Position numbers and translations under genes: made by a program | NCBI GenBank assembly: GCA_037575805.1 | Contig: JAZHPD010000072.1 | Location: 1-64,000 of the forward strand | DNA from: Lecanicillium sp. G3 | Lineage: Eukaryota; Ascomycota; Sordariomycetes; Hypocreales; Cordycipitaceae | Direction of reading: 5' to 3' | DNA length: 64,000 nucleotides | The notes under the pieces: model-generated | Database searches by the model: none | Told to the model about the DNA's origin: nothing | The model's input: the letters and a program-made list of their open reading frames with translations, nothing else | Part shown: piece by piece, positions 1-9,278 of the stretch | Position numbering within the stretch: position 1 is the first letter of the stretch | Layout of the letters: the number at the start of each line of letters is the position of its first letter

Positions 1-320
1 ATATTTAAATTATCTTAATAATTTTTAAAAAAAATTATATATAATAATTTAAGGCTTAAATTAAGATATTAAAATTAAAAAAATATATAAGAATTAATAA
101 AAATCTGAATAATAAATTTATTTAAATAATAAAGATAAAAAATATATAATAATAGATTAAGGTATAATTATTAAATATTAATATAGAATTAATTATTAAT
201 CTAAAGCTTGATAAAGATTCTAATAAAAAGGCTATTTAATAATATAAAAATTATAATTTATTTATTTATTTTAGATTAATAATAAGGCTTTTTATTTTAA
301 TCTCTAAATATATTGGTATG
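1..320. repeat. Extremely AT-rich tract, probably RIP-degraded repeat
   Basis: Nearly every base is A or T, in contrast to the roughly 50-60% G+C of the rest of the window. TA and AA/TT dinucleotides dominate and no open frame of note exists. Composition returns abruptly to normal near position 320. In filamentous ascomycetes such blocks are usually transposon copies mutated by repeat-induced point mutation, or AT-rich isochore edges. No element family can be recognised from what remains. Confidence 0.7.
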
Positions 321-439
321 GCCGAAGGTGGGGTGTGGCCGAAGGTTGGGTGGCCGACGTTAATGCGCTGCGGCTGAGAGAAGGGATCACCCACACACAG
401 CCTTACTGTCTCTGCCAAAACATGCAAAACATACAGTGG

Positions 440-1708
440 TCAAAGAAGTTTCTTTAGATTATCTTCAAGCTCTTGTGCAGCCTTTGCATACTGCTCTCGC
501 AGTTCGTCTCCTTTATGCGCTCCAGGTAGCCACCAAGGGGCAATATTATCGGACACCCGCTCAAGACAGAGAATTCGATTCCACACGCCTTTATCTATTC
601 CAGAGGCTGGTGTCGCTATGCCTCTTTCTTCCAGCTCATCCAGGTACGCAGCGTATAAATGCTGAGGCCAGTCCCCCTCGTTGCCAACGGCATCGTTTAG
701 AAACTCCTCGGCGGGTGAGAAGAACCCCGCAAATTCGTAATCAACAATTCCTGAGATCTTTGGCGGAGAACCAGTGAGTAGTATATTGCGTGGCGATAAG
801 TCGTAATGCGTGAAGGTGAAACCCCCAGATGATGGTTGCGTAGGCGCCACAATAATGTCCAGCTGTGGTAGTCGCTCTCGCACAAACTGTCTCACGGCCG
901 GGGCCAAGTTCCGATTGGGCAAGTAATTATCAGAAGTTTCCAGAGACTCTAGCTTGAGTTCCATTTTCAGAGTGTACTGATGTATAGCACTTGTTATTGG
1001 AGTTGTAATTCGAAGCTCGTCCATCAAAATGCCCCGCACGACAAGATGTTGCCTCTCTGGCCCAGAATTCTCCTGGATGACGAAGTCCGGATCACAATCG
1101 TGAATTTCTCGGTGAAATTGTATATTTCCAATATACTTCTGTGCCGGAATATTTTGCCTCCAGCTTGCAGTGACGCCAGCCAGTTGTTCCATAATGTCGA
1201 GCCTGGTAGGTTCGTCAAGATCAAACGTAGACAACGGCTTTCCCGGAAGCCGCGTCATCAATATCCATCCTCCATGTTTTTTGTCGATTGGTTCAATGGA
1301 GAGCGAAACGTTTTTCTTCTCTGGTCCAAACGGATTCGAGAGAACGACATTGGAGCCTTCCTCCGACCAGGCAAGCAGAGTAGGGGCGGGAATATCCGGG
1401 CAGTATTTGCGCAGTATCTGGATACATCCTACTTCGTTTTGCACCTTGTCTGCGAAGAAAAACCGACCGTTGACTTTGAGGACAAGTTCTCGCTCAATCG
1501 CGTCGGTATCGTGGAAGACAGAACTATCACCTCGGCGACGAACTTTTAGAAAGTATATGCGATTGTTGTATCCTTTATCTGTCTCGAGTTCTGCGTAAGA
1601 TATCAGCTCTATGCTGGGGAAAGCACTCTCAATCAGCTGGCCGATGGTGCTCGGTGCAACATGCACATTGTATCTTGGCTCGTGGGGTGGAGTATGAGGT
1701 CGCGACAT
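440..1708 (-). CDS. Aminoglycoside phosphotransferase (APH)-family kinase-like protein
   Basis: Intact 422-aa single-exon protein of the APH/choline-kinase superfamily. The C-terminal half has the catalytic Brenner motif HYDLSPRN (HxDxxxxN), followed by IVDYEFAG, whose Asp corresponds to the metal-binding Asp of kinases. The N-terminal lobe has a plausible beta-sheet with the ATP-lysine region (VLKVNGRFFF). Fungal genomes carry dozens of these proteins and very few have known substrates, so a true antibiotic kinase role is not implied. There is no signal peptide or membrane segment. The start at MSRP is the first Met of the frame. It is the nearest gene to the AT-rich tract at the window edge and reads towards it. 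Confidence 0.8.
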   Translation of the reverse strand: MSRPHTPPHEPRYNVHVAPSTIGQLIESAFPSIELISYAELETDKGYNNRIYFLKVRRRGDSSVFHDTDAIERELVLKVNGRFFFADKVQNEVGCIQILRKYCPDIPAPTLLAWSEEGSNVVLSNPFGPEKKNVSLSIEPIDKKHGGWILMTRLPGKPLSTFDLDEPTRLDIMEQLAGVTASWRQNIPAQKYIGNIQFHREIHDCDPDFVIQENSGPERQHLVVRGILMDELRITTPITSAIHQYTLKMELKLESLETSDNYLPNRNLAPAVRQFVRERLPQLDIIVAPTQPSSGGFTFTHYDLSPRNILLTGSPPKISGIVDYEFAGFFSPAEEFLNDAVGNEGDWPQHLYAAYLDELEERGIATPASGIDKGVWNRILCLERVSDNIAPWWLPGAHKGDELREQYAKAAQELEDNLKKLL

Positions 1709-2087
1709 GATCGATTTTGTCTCAATCAGCTGCTATTGTTTGACACTCTTTTCATTCTCTGCAATGCGCAAGGCGAAATACAGTGGTATATTAGTCGGAA
1801 AGTCAATGCTCAAGACATAAATTAAGCGATAGATTAGCGTGTCGTGCCGCAACGATCTCGCCACGGCGAGTGAGTCATGCGGCCATTGCGACTGGTGAGA
1901 AGCCGCCCTGGACAACATATAACGTAGCGGGAGCGTATACTTATTTTTTTTTCGTTCTTTTTTCTTTAATCATATATGAAACGTCTAGTCTGCCTTTTCT
2001 TTCCAAAAGATAGTGCGTTTTAGGTTTGGGCGTGGGGAGCAGCAAAATGGTATAAGTTTCATTCAGTCAATAATCTCATTGTTATGT
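1709..2087. other. Intergenic: promoter of the APH-like gene and 3' end of the beta-galactosidase gene
   Basis: 379 bases between two genes on the minus strand. It contains a T-rich stretch near 1942-1970 and no ORF that resembles a protein. Confidence 0.5.
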
Positions 2088-3995
2088 CTAGTTGGAAGGA
2101 GCATCCGGGTCAGGGCCATTGAACCATTTTCTCTCCGAGATACCTTTAGCAGTGAGATTGACGTCAGGCTGGGGCTCAAGCTCGAGAAGGACAACTTCGT
2201 TCTTCTCCTTCAAGTAGGTGCCAGGGATGTACAAGCTCTGCTGTGGGCCGATAGTCCAGTACCTTCCCATATTAAAACCGTTGACCCAGAGAACGCCCTT
2301 GACGCCCTTAGGTACAGAAATGAACGTATCGCCACTAAAGTCTGCCTTGGTGTCGGCGGGAAGGTCGAATGATCCGGTGTAGAAGATGGGGGAATCATTT
2401 TTCTTCACAGCGTATTCGCTTCGGGTAGCAAGGCCAGAAGGCAACTTGTCCAACGGAAGCGAAACCGTGGTCCATTTTCTAAGCACATGGCATCCCACAG
2501 CGACGTTACCGACGATACCCTTGACCTGCTCCTTGAGACGCTGTCGCACGTCAACTCGGCCTAGGTTTTCGACCAGAATCTCAAGCTTGTCACCCTTCTT
2601 CAGCGCAACGTTGATAGTGGAGGGCGTCTTGTAGATGGTGTCGATCACGCCGACTCGGACTCCATTGACATAAATCATGGCGCGGTCGCGAGCCCCATCG
2701 CCGACTGTGACATTACCCTTCACGTCCTTAGTCACGGTGTGCTGGTACATAACGTAACCATACGCTTGGCCCATGGCGTCCATGCTCACAGGGTCCCTGC
2801 CATGCTTGGTCGCCATGTCTTTCATGTCAAACAAGGATGCAACGGGCTTCAATTCGAATTCAGGAACTGACGCATGCTTTGGCATCGTGGGAACCTCGGG
2901 GATGCTACCAGCCGGGACATACTTGGAAATCATTTCTCGGAGCTTGAAATAGACATCAGTCGGGCGGCCACTCTCGTCCAAGGGTGCACCATAGTCGTAG
3001 CTCGAAGTCATGGCCGCCAATGGGCCATCATCACGGATGCCACCATTCTCAAATCCAAAGTTGGTGCCACCGTGGAACATGTAAATGCTGAAGGAATAGT
3101 TGCCTGCAAGGGTCCAGTCCAGGTCATCCACAGCCTTCGCAATGGACTTCTCAGAACCAGAAATCTGCTGATGAGGATAGTCACTTCCCCATTGATCAAT
3201 CCAAGTTATGTAGTATTCTCCATTCAGTTGTGGGCCAAGGCATGTTGGGTCGGTCACGTATTTGTCGCGGGCGGCGAAGCCTGTCTTAGAGTCTCCATCA
3301 ATGACAGCCAAGACGCCGTGAAGATGACCGCCCTCGAGGTAAGACTTTCCGCCCCCGTCATTGGTGTACAAGAAAACGTCGAAATTGTCGCGCAACATCG
3401 CTGCCTGGGCAGCAAGATATTTCTTGTCCGAACCGAAGCTACCGTATTCGTTCTCGAGCTGTGTCATAAGGATGGGGCCGCCCTTGGTGATTTGCAGGGA
3501 GCCGAGCTCTTTGCCAATGCGATCGATGTACGTCTTGGCTGCGTCAAGGAAAGGTCCGTTGTTCTGGCGGACAGCCATGTCAGGGACCTGGCTCAGCCAA
3601 GCCGGGAAACCACCCCAGTCACGCTCGCCACAGATGTAAGGGCCTGGGCGCAGGACCACCTTGAGGCCCTCTTCCTGGGCAAGGCGAAAGAACTCCGCAA
3701 CATCGTTACGGCCCTCGAAATCCCACTGGCCGGGGCTGGGTTCAAGCAGATTCCAGTAGAGGTAGCTGAAGACGGTGTTGAGGCCCATGGCGCGGGCCAT
3801 CTTTAAGCGGTGCCTCCAGTACCCGGGCGGGATCCGTTGGGGGTCCATCTGCCCACCGATAATTTGGTAGGGCTCTCCATTGAGAAGGAATTGGTGGCGG
3901 TTGTAGCTGAAATTGCCTGGCGCCTGAAAACTCTCTGCTGACGCCGTGGCTGAAAGTGCCGATATGGCGGCCAGGGCTCCCCAGAGCAATTTCAT
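2088..3995 (-). CDS. Secreted beta-galactosidase, glycoside hydrolase family 35
   Basis: A 635-aa single-exon protein that hydrolyses terminal beta-D-galactosides. Residues 1-20 are a clear signal peptide (MKLLWGALAAISALSATASA). The GH35 (alpha/beta)8 barrel begins with the family start FLLNGEPYQIIGGQMDPQRIP. The acid/base Glu is in QLENEYGSFG (about residue 184). The likely nucleophile Glu is in NGEYYITWIDQWG (about 260), which aligns with the GEFYxGWxDxWG site of the family. HGGTNFGFENG and SSYDYGAPLDESG are further GH35 signatures, and C-terminal beta-sandwich domains follow. The length is that of the short fungal/animal type, not the roughly 1000-aa LacA type. It is divergent from a GH27 alpha-galactosidase, which suggests joint use of plant galacto-oligosaccharides or galactomannan (inference). 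Confidence 0.93.
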   Translation of the reverse strand: MKLLWGALAAISALSATASAESFQAPGNFSYNRHQFLLNGEPYQIIGGQMDPQRIPPGYWRHRLKMARAMGLNTVFSYLYWNLLEPSPGQWDFEGRNDVAEFFRLAQEEGLKVVLRPGPYICGERDWGGFPAWLSQVPDMAVRQNNGPFLDAAKTYIDRIGKELGSLQITKGGPILMTQLENEYGSFGSDKKYLAAQAAMLRDNFDVFLYTNDGGGKSYLEGGHLHGVLAVIDGDSKTGFAARDKYVTDPTCLGPQLNGEYYITWIDQWGSDYPHQQISGSEKSIAKAVDDLDWTLAGNYSFSIYMFHGGTNFGFENGGIRDDGPLAAMTSSYDYGAPLDESGRPTDVYFKLREMISKYVPAGSIPEVPTMPKHASVPEFELKPVASLFDMKDMATKHGRDPVSMDAMGQAYGYVMYQHTVTKDVKGNVTVGDGARDRAMIYVNGVRVGVIDTIYKTPSTINVALKKGDKLEILVENLGRVDVRQRLKEQVKGIVGNVAVGCHVLRKWTTVSLPLDKLPSGLATRSEYAVKKNDSPIFYTGSFDLPADTKADFSGDTFISVPKGVKGVLWVNGFNMGRYWTIGPQQSLYIPGTYLKEKNEVVLLELEPQPDVNLTAKGISERKWFNGPDPDAPSN

Positions 3996-5735
3996 GATTG
4001 AGTCGCGACGAGTAATCCAAAATGGCTAGGAAGCGCAAATCTAAAGTGAAGGAGTGATCTTTACTTTCAGCCACAAGACGGCGAGAGCATAGTCTGTGGA
4101 GCAGCGAAATGGCTTCTTTTAAGTCATGTAATTCTGCACAATTAAGCTGTGACTAATTGTTTTTAGTGTCGACATGATTTACTCTTATTTCAGCACCCTG
4201 TGACGCACTTAAGCAGCCGCTTAGTTCCGGGGATCCATCAACTTCCCGGTTGTTCCTGCAAGCTGGCGACGGCGTGCCTCCTCGGTAAAACACAAGGCGG
4301 AGACGGCTTAAAAAAAGCAGATTGAGATGGTGGAGGGTGGAGTCGAACGCAACTCAAAACAACAGTTTAGCCAATCTCGAGCTGGGGACATTGGACAGAA
4401 TACTTGGAAGCATGTGTTGGGCCAGTGTTGTCATTGCATGGAGATACGCCATGATGCTACGGAGTATACCAGTCGGGTAATTAAGCTCAGGGCACCTTTT
4501 AATTCTCCACCAGAATGGCCTGCACTTTAGTATGTAATAACAGTAGAGAGATAAACAATTAAGCAATCAAGTGACCGACGGTGGGGATGGCGAGGATCGA
4601 TAGTTTTGCCAAGTCCCCCATTACGGCCTGCATGTAACTGTCAACTCAGACTACAAGATCTTTCTCACTCCGTTTTACAGACTGCGTGCGCGGTCAGCAT
4701 CATCATCACAGCTCGGTTGCGCAAGGGGCTGAAGCTACCACATAGATCATCCGCGGGGTTTACTGGAAATGGTTCTGAGACTGCGCCGTCGATGTTACCT
4801 TGGAGACAGGGCGGAGTTGAGGCCAGGTGAATGCTACCAGACGGCATATGTGAGGCCGGCTGAGAGAGCCCTGAGTGGCTAGCGCTGCACAGCCGTGTAT
4901 CCCAGGTCTTTTTTGAGAAGGTAGCTTGAAATACCCTAATTTCATAACATAATACCAACTTGCTAGTGCAAAGCGCTGGAACCGTAGCCGGTGGCGAGCG
5001 AAAATGAGGGTCACTTCCCGACCGGCCCAGATGTCAGACAGCGGGCTGCTCACCTTGGCAGATGCTGGAGGATGGGGAAGGAAGAATCGAGTAATGATCG
5101 ATGTGCCAGGGCTCAAGGCAAATATCAATACTCTCCCGACGGGATTTTACTTTGCACCCGAGGTATATTCGTTAATATATGCAGCGAGGAGCCGAGCACC
5201 AATAGCAATGTCCCAACCTGTCTGCGGAGAGGGTCCCGATGGCTGGGATCATAAAGCTAACCGCTGATAAAGCCGTGCCACGATAACCCAACGCATCAGT
5301 CCAGCCCTAGCACTTCATAACCAGGCACCATTGTGCCCTTGACTATACGAAGCTTGCCCTTGAAGACTAGGGCTGCAGGCTGCACAGGTTCTGCAACGTT
5401 ACAGATCTTTTACGGCATCAACCTCCCGTAGCCCATTTACCAAAAGAATCTGGGCTGGGGATTCCCCCAATTCCCCCACATCTCCAAGAGCATCGTCGTC
5501 TCCACTGCCGGTGAATGCAAATCACTTTCCTGTTTAGGCAGCTCAACCTGTCCGGTCCCTCCACAGCTCTCCAGGTTGCGAATTAGCTTGACACATCCGA
5601 GCTCTGCTTTTACTTTACTCTTCTGCCAATAATAAATAGAGCAAATCTTCGTCTCTCGAAATGAAGCTGCTGTCTAAAGCTCCTGAGCATATCTGCCTCA
5701 CTCTCAATTGCCTCAATTGGAACTCAGACAGCACA
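3996..5735. other. 1.7-kb shared promoter between GH35 (-) and GH27 (+) galactosidase genes
   Basis: No convincing coding sequence on either strand; the short open frames lack family features or codon bias. The alpha-galactosidase side has a TATA-like AATAAATAGA at 5631-5640, about 100 bp before its ATG. It also has two CreA-type SYGGRG sites near 5455-5480. Confidence 0.6.
5455..5480. promoter_or_regulatory. Candidate CreA (carbon catabolite repressor) sites upstream of the alpha-galactosidase gene
   Basis: CTGGGG at 5455-5460 on the plus strand and CCCCAC at 5474-5479 (GTGGGG on the minus strand) both match the CreA consensus SYGGRG. They are about 20 bp apart and some 260-280 bp upstream of the ATG at 5736. 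CreA needs paired sites in vivo, so the pairing is suggestive. Short motifs of this kind also occur by chance. Confidence 0.4.
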
Positions 5736-7385
5736 ATGAAGTCACAATTGATTCTTGCTTCGGCCGCCGGCCTGGCCGCCCCGGCCGCCTCTGCACCCAG
5801 CAGCAGCAGCAACATTCTACCCCTCCCTCCCATGGGATTCAACAACTGGGCGCGATTCACCACCCATATTAACCAATCCATCTTTGTGGATGCCGCCAAC
5901 GCCATGGTTGCCAACGGCATGCTCAAGGCCGGATACAACCGCCTGAACCTCGACGATGCCTGGTCCACCATGGAGCGTGGTGCCAACGGTTCCATGGTCT
6001 GGGACCCCAAGAAGTTCCCCAAAGGCCTCAAGTGGCTCTCTGCCTTCATGGTTGACAAGGGCTTCATCCCCGGCATCTACAGTGACTCCGGTACCAAGTC
6101 TTGCGGTGGCTACCCTGGTGCTCAGGGCCACGAGGAGAGAGATCTCCAGGACTTCTCCGACTGGGGCTACGACTACCTTAAGCTCGACGGCTGCTACGTC
6201 GACGGCGGTGAGGCTTTGTACCACCAGCTGTACCAGAAGTGGCACGACCTTCTGGAGAAGTTCCCCAAGGAGATTGTCTTCTCTAACTCGGCGCCTGCCT
6301 ACTTCTCGGGCGCGGACAACCTGACTGACTGGTACACCGTCATGGGCTGGTCACAGGCTCAGGGCCAGCTCGCCCGTCACTCCTACGACATCATCAACTA
6401 CAATGACGAGAAGAACAGCGCCTGGGCGAGCCTGATGACCAACTATAACCAGCAGGTCCGCGTCGCCCGCTACCAGCGCCCCGGCTTCATCAACGACCCC
6501 GACTTCCTCAACACCGACCACCGCAACTACACCCTCGCCGAGAAGCAGTCCCACATGGCCCTCTGGTCTTCCTTCTCCGCGCCCCTCATTGTCAGTGCTG
6601 ACATTCCCAACCTCAAGCAGGAGGAGCTCGACATCCTTCTGAACAAGGAGCTCATTGCCATCGACCAAGACCCCAAGCTCGAGCAGGCCACCCTCGTCAG
6701 CTCCAGCTACGACTGGGACGTCCTCACCCGCAACCTGCACAACAACGACCGCGTCGTCACCATCCTGAACAAGGGTGCCAACGCTGGCGACCTCACTGTC
6801 CCCTGGGCCCGCATGGGTATCCAGACTGCCCGCATCAGCCCTGACACCGAGCTCACCGTCAAGGACGCCTGGACTCGCAAGTCCACCAAGGTCAAGATCA
6901 GCGAGGGTGGCATCACTGCCAAGAACGTTCCCTCGCACGGCACTTTCGTCTACCGTATCTCTGGCGGCATGGGCGGCTCTGACCACCCCATTGTCCTCCC
7001 CACCGGTCTCATCTTCAACACTTTCTCCATGAAGTGTTTGACCGATGACAAGTCCGGCAAGGTCGCCTGGAAGCACTGCGACGGCACCGACAGCCAGACC
7101 TGGACCGTCCGCAACGACGGCCACATCAACTCCCTGCTCCGCCCCGACGAGTGCCTGGTCGACGCCCAGGGCAAGATCCTGAGCCGCCACTCTGGCTGCC
7201 ACTCCGACTCCTGGAAGTACTTCAACGGCGGTAATCTCGTCAACGCTAACTCCAACAAGTGCCTGACTGAGGAGACCGATGGCTCTGCTACCGCCCACGA
7301 CTGCGGCTACGAGACCAACGAGCAGGTCGTTGCTCTCCCCGCCGGTGCCGCGATCATCGAGACCGACTACTACAACCTCGTTTAA
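5736..7385 (+). CDS. Secreted alpha-galactosidase, GH27, with C-terminal ricin-type lectin domain
   Basis: A 549-aa single-exon enzyme that releases terminal alpha-1,6-galactose from galactomannan, melibiose or raffinose. I chose the ATG at 5736 because it has a CACAATG context and starts a good signal peptide (MKSQLILASAAGLAAPAASA); an in-frame ATG at 5661 lies only 20 bp after the TATA-like box. The GH27 barrel starts PPMGFNNWARF and has the LNLDDAW motif. The nucleophile Asp is in YLKLDGCYVDGG and the acid/base Asp lies in the later NDPDFL stretch. From about residue 425 a beta-trefoil (CBM13/ricin-B-like) segment has paired repeats MKCLTDD, DECLVDA and NKCLTEE with QTW-type elements. Codon use is strongly biased to C-ending codons, which suggests high expression. 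Confidence 0.93.
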   Translation: MKSQLILASAAGLAAPAASAPSSSSNILPLPPMGFNNWARFTTHINQSIFVDAANAMVANGMLKAGYNRLNLDDAWSTMERGANGSMVWDPKKFPKGLKWLSAFMVDKGFIPGIYSDSGTKSCGGYPGAQGHEERDLQDFSDWGYDYLKLDGCYVDGGEALYHQLYQKWHDLLEKFPKEIVFSNSAPAYFSGADNLTDWYTVMGWSQAQGQLARHSYDIINYNDEKNSAWASLMTNYNQQVRVARYQRPGFINDPDFLNTDHRNYTLAEKQSHMALWSSFSAPLIVSADIPNLKQEELDILLNKELIAIDQDPKLEQATLVSSSYDWDVLTRNLHNNDRVVTILNKGANAGDLTVPWARMGIQTARISPDTELTVKDAWTRKSTKVKISEGGITAKNVPSHGTFVYRISGGMGGSDHPIVLPTGLIFNTFSMKCLTDDKSGKVAWKHCDGTDSQTWTVRNDGHINSLLRPDECLVDAQGKILSRHSGCHSDSWKYFNGGNLVNANSNKCLTEETDGSATAHDCGYETNEQVVALPAGAAIIETDYYNLV

Positions 7386-7554
7386 ACATGATGAGTTATG
7401 ACTGAAATAAAATAAGCAAGAAAAATGTATTTTATCTATCATAATAATAGCGATTGATAAGAGTCGATCAAATACGAACCTCTTGACTGGTGAATGTTCT
7501 ATCCGGAATTCACACCAGCTGCGCAGCAGCACTGTACTATTTATCTCAAGCCAT

Positions 7555-8633
7555 CTACTCCGAGTCTTTGAAAGCACCAAGCTTGAACAGCGCCTTAGCA
7601 TTGTCACGACCGATTTTGTTTACATGAGAAGCGTCCTTGAGCTCAACCTTGTCGTACCAGTCACAAGCATCCTCGAATGACTCGAAAGGGTAATCAATGG
7701 AGAACATAATGCGGTCGGCGCCCATTTCCGTAATGCAGTACTCCAGTGTAGGCGTAGAGAAGTGGCCACTGGTGGTGATCCAGATGTTCTGGGCAAAATA
7801 CTCGCGGATGGTCTTCTTGCAGTCGAGGCCAAGCGGCTTCTTGACGTCCTCGAACCAGTGGTTGATGCGCCACAGGTCAAAAGGCAGGTGCTCGCCAAGG
7901 TGACCGATGATGACTTGGAGCTTGGGGTGACGGTCGAAGACGCCGTTAGTGACCATACCCAGCAGGTGGAGGCTGACGCCCTGGGCGAAGCTCAGCGGCG
8001 GGCCAACGAGCCACTTGCGCTTGGCCCAGAGCTTCTCGTAGATTGTGCCGGTCGGGTTTCGGGGATGAAGGTAGAACGGGACATCAAGGTCCGTGACGGT
8101 GGACCAGAAGACATCCCACTCCGGCCCGTCGTAAAAGATCATGTCGTCGCCGTCGGGCCCCGCACGCTGGGTGTCGTTGACGAGAGCGCCCTTGAAACCG
8201 AGTTCCGTCACGCAGCGCCTCAACTCGGCAGCAGCCTCTGCGGGGTCATGCATGGAGAGTGTGCTTCCGCGATTGTTAGCAAGGGAAAGTGACTTCATTG
8301 ACTTTTTTTTTTTTTCGAGGCTGCAACGTACGCAAAAGCACCCAGTCTGTCTGGGTGAGACTTGATAGCACCAGCAATGTAGTCGTTAATCTCCGTGGTC
8401 AGCGCGCGAGCCTCAGCAGCATCCCAAAGGTCCTGCACGCCGGGCGCCGTGTAAGACAGGATGGTGTATCCGACTCCATGCTTGTCCATTTTCTGAATTC
8501 GCGTCTCGACAATGTCGGTCATTTCGTGTGCGTGCTTGTCAGGGTTCACTGCGAAGAGTGACGCCCACCAACGTGTCTTTTCATGGAGACGAGGCAAAGC
8601 AAAAGCCTCTTCGAATGCTACTTTCCCATGCAT
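7555..8633 (-). CDS. 2,3-dihydroxybenzoate decarboxylase (amidohydrolase family)
   Basis: Two exons, 8633-8332 and 8263-7555, make a 336-aa protein. The 68-nt intron has GTACGT, a GCTAACA branch site and AG. The join gives the family sequence GAFATLSMHDP, which fixes it precisely. The start is MHGKVAFEEAF at 8633; an in-frame Met at 8657 would add eight residues not usual in the family. The protein closely follows fungal 2,3-DHBA decarboxylases of about 340 aa: FEEAFALPRL, SYTAPGVQD, NDTQRAGPDGDDMIFYD, HPRNPTGTIYEKLW, GHLGEHLPFDLWRINHWFED and SIDYPFES. The His of HPRNPT and of GHLGEH and the Asp of SIDYPF are the expected metal and catalytic residues. It would turn 2,3-dihydroxybenzoate into catechol non-oxidatively, in the cytosol; related enzymes also act on salicylate or gamma-resorcylate. 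It is the first gene of the aromatic cluster. Confidence 0.9.
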
Positions 8634-9278
8634 GATTGTGCTTGATTTTATTTTCAAAGGATGGAAATGTAATGAAGAAGATTGTACAAGTTGCGTCTCA
8701 AGACGCCGCAGCCTGTCGATAGCCTGCTTTTGTAGTTTCTACCCCGCGCCCACCCTTCTTACAGATAGTGTGCAACACCCGCTGTCACAGTCTGTCACTG
8801 CCCGTACTGGAGACCTGGAGACCTCCGCATATTCTGATCGATAGATATGCCGTTCTTTCCTTGGCTATGCGACCGGAGTCCTACTTGCGACGTTGGGGTA
8901 AAAGTGGATAGTGCAGGGTACACATCCGGACAGTGCGAACTGTGGCTATACTGGGGAGTACAGTATATTCGCACTATGCACGCATGCCTAGCCGCGCCCA
9001 GCCGCAGAAGCAAACAATCAATCCGCAGCGGGCGAAGGACTGAAAGTGCGCATTGCGCATCATCGTGCATTAACCTGCTTCTGCTTCTGTTAGTAGACGA
9101 CTAAGACGGGATTTTTACATCCGGTGCGCTGTCAACCTTTGCAATAGACAGATGCTGCTGCGAGCTCGACACGGTCCCCAACGTTACGCGGCCGGTGAAT
9201 GATTGCTCTATTTTCAGATTTACAGGCGCCGATATTCGCCGGTATTGCATACGCGGTAATATAAATCCTTTCATCATA
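8634..9278. promoter_or_regulatory. Bidirectional promoter of the decarboxylase and the Zn2Cys6 regulator
   Basis: A 645-bp spacer between head-to-head genes, with no credible ORF. Several CGG/CCG triplets are present, as expected for Zn2Cys6 target DNA, but no clear paired site stands out by eye. The arrangement fits a pathway regulator that controls its neighbour and itself (inference). Confidence 0.45.

Noticed and set aside
1..320. Mitochondrial DNA insertion or telomere-linked repeat
   Set aside because: High A+T alone is not enough; no mitochondrial gene, tRNA or TTAGGG-type repeat is present.
6351..7607. 418-aa open frame antisense to the alpha-galactosidase gene
   Set aside because: It is a mirror of a C-ending-codon gene; it is repetitive in Val/Gly/Asp/Glu and has no domain.
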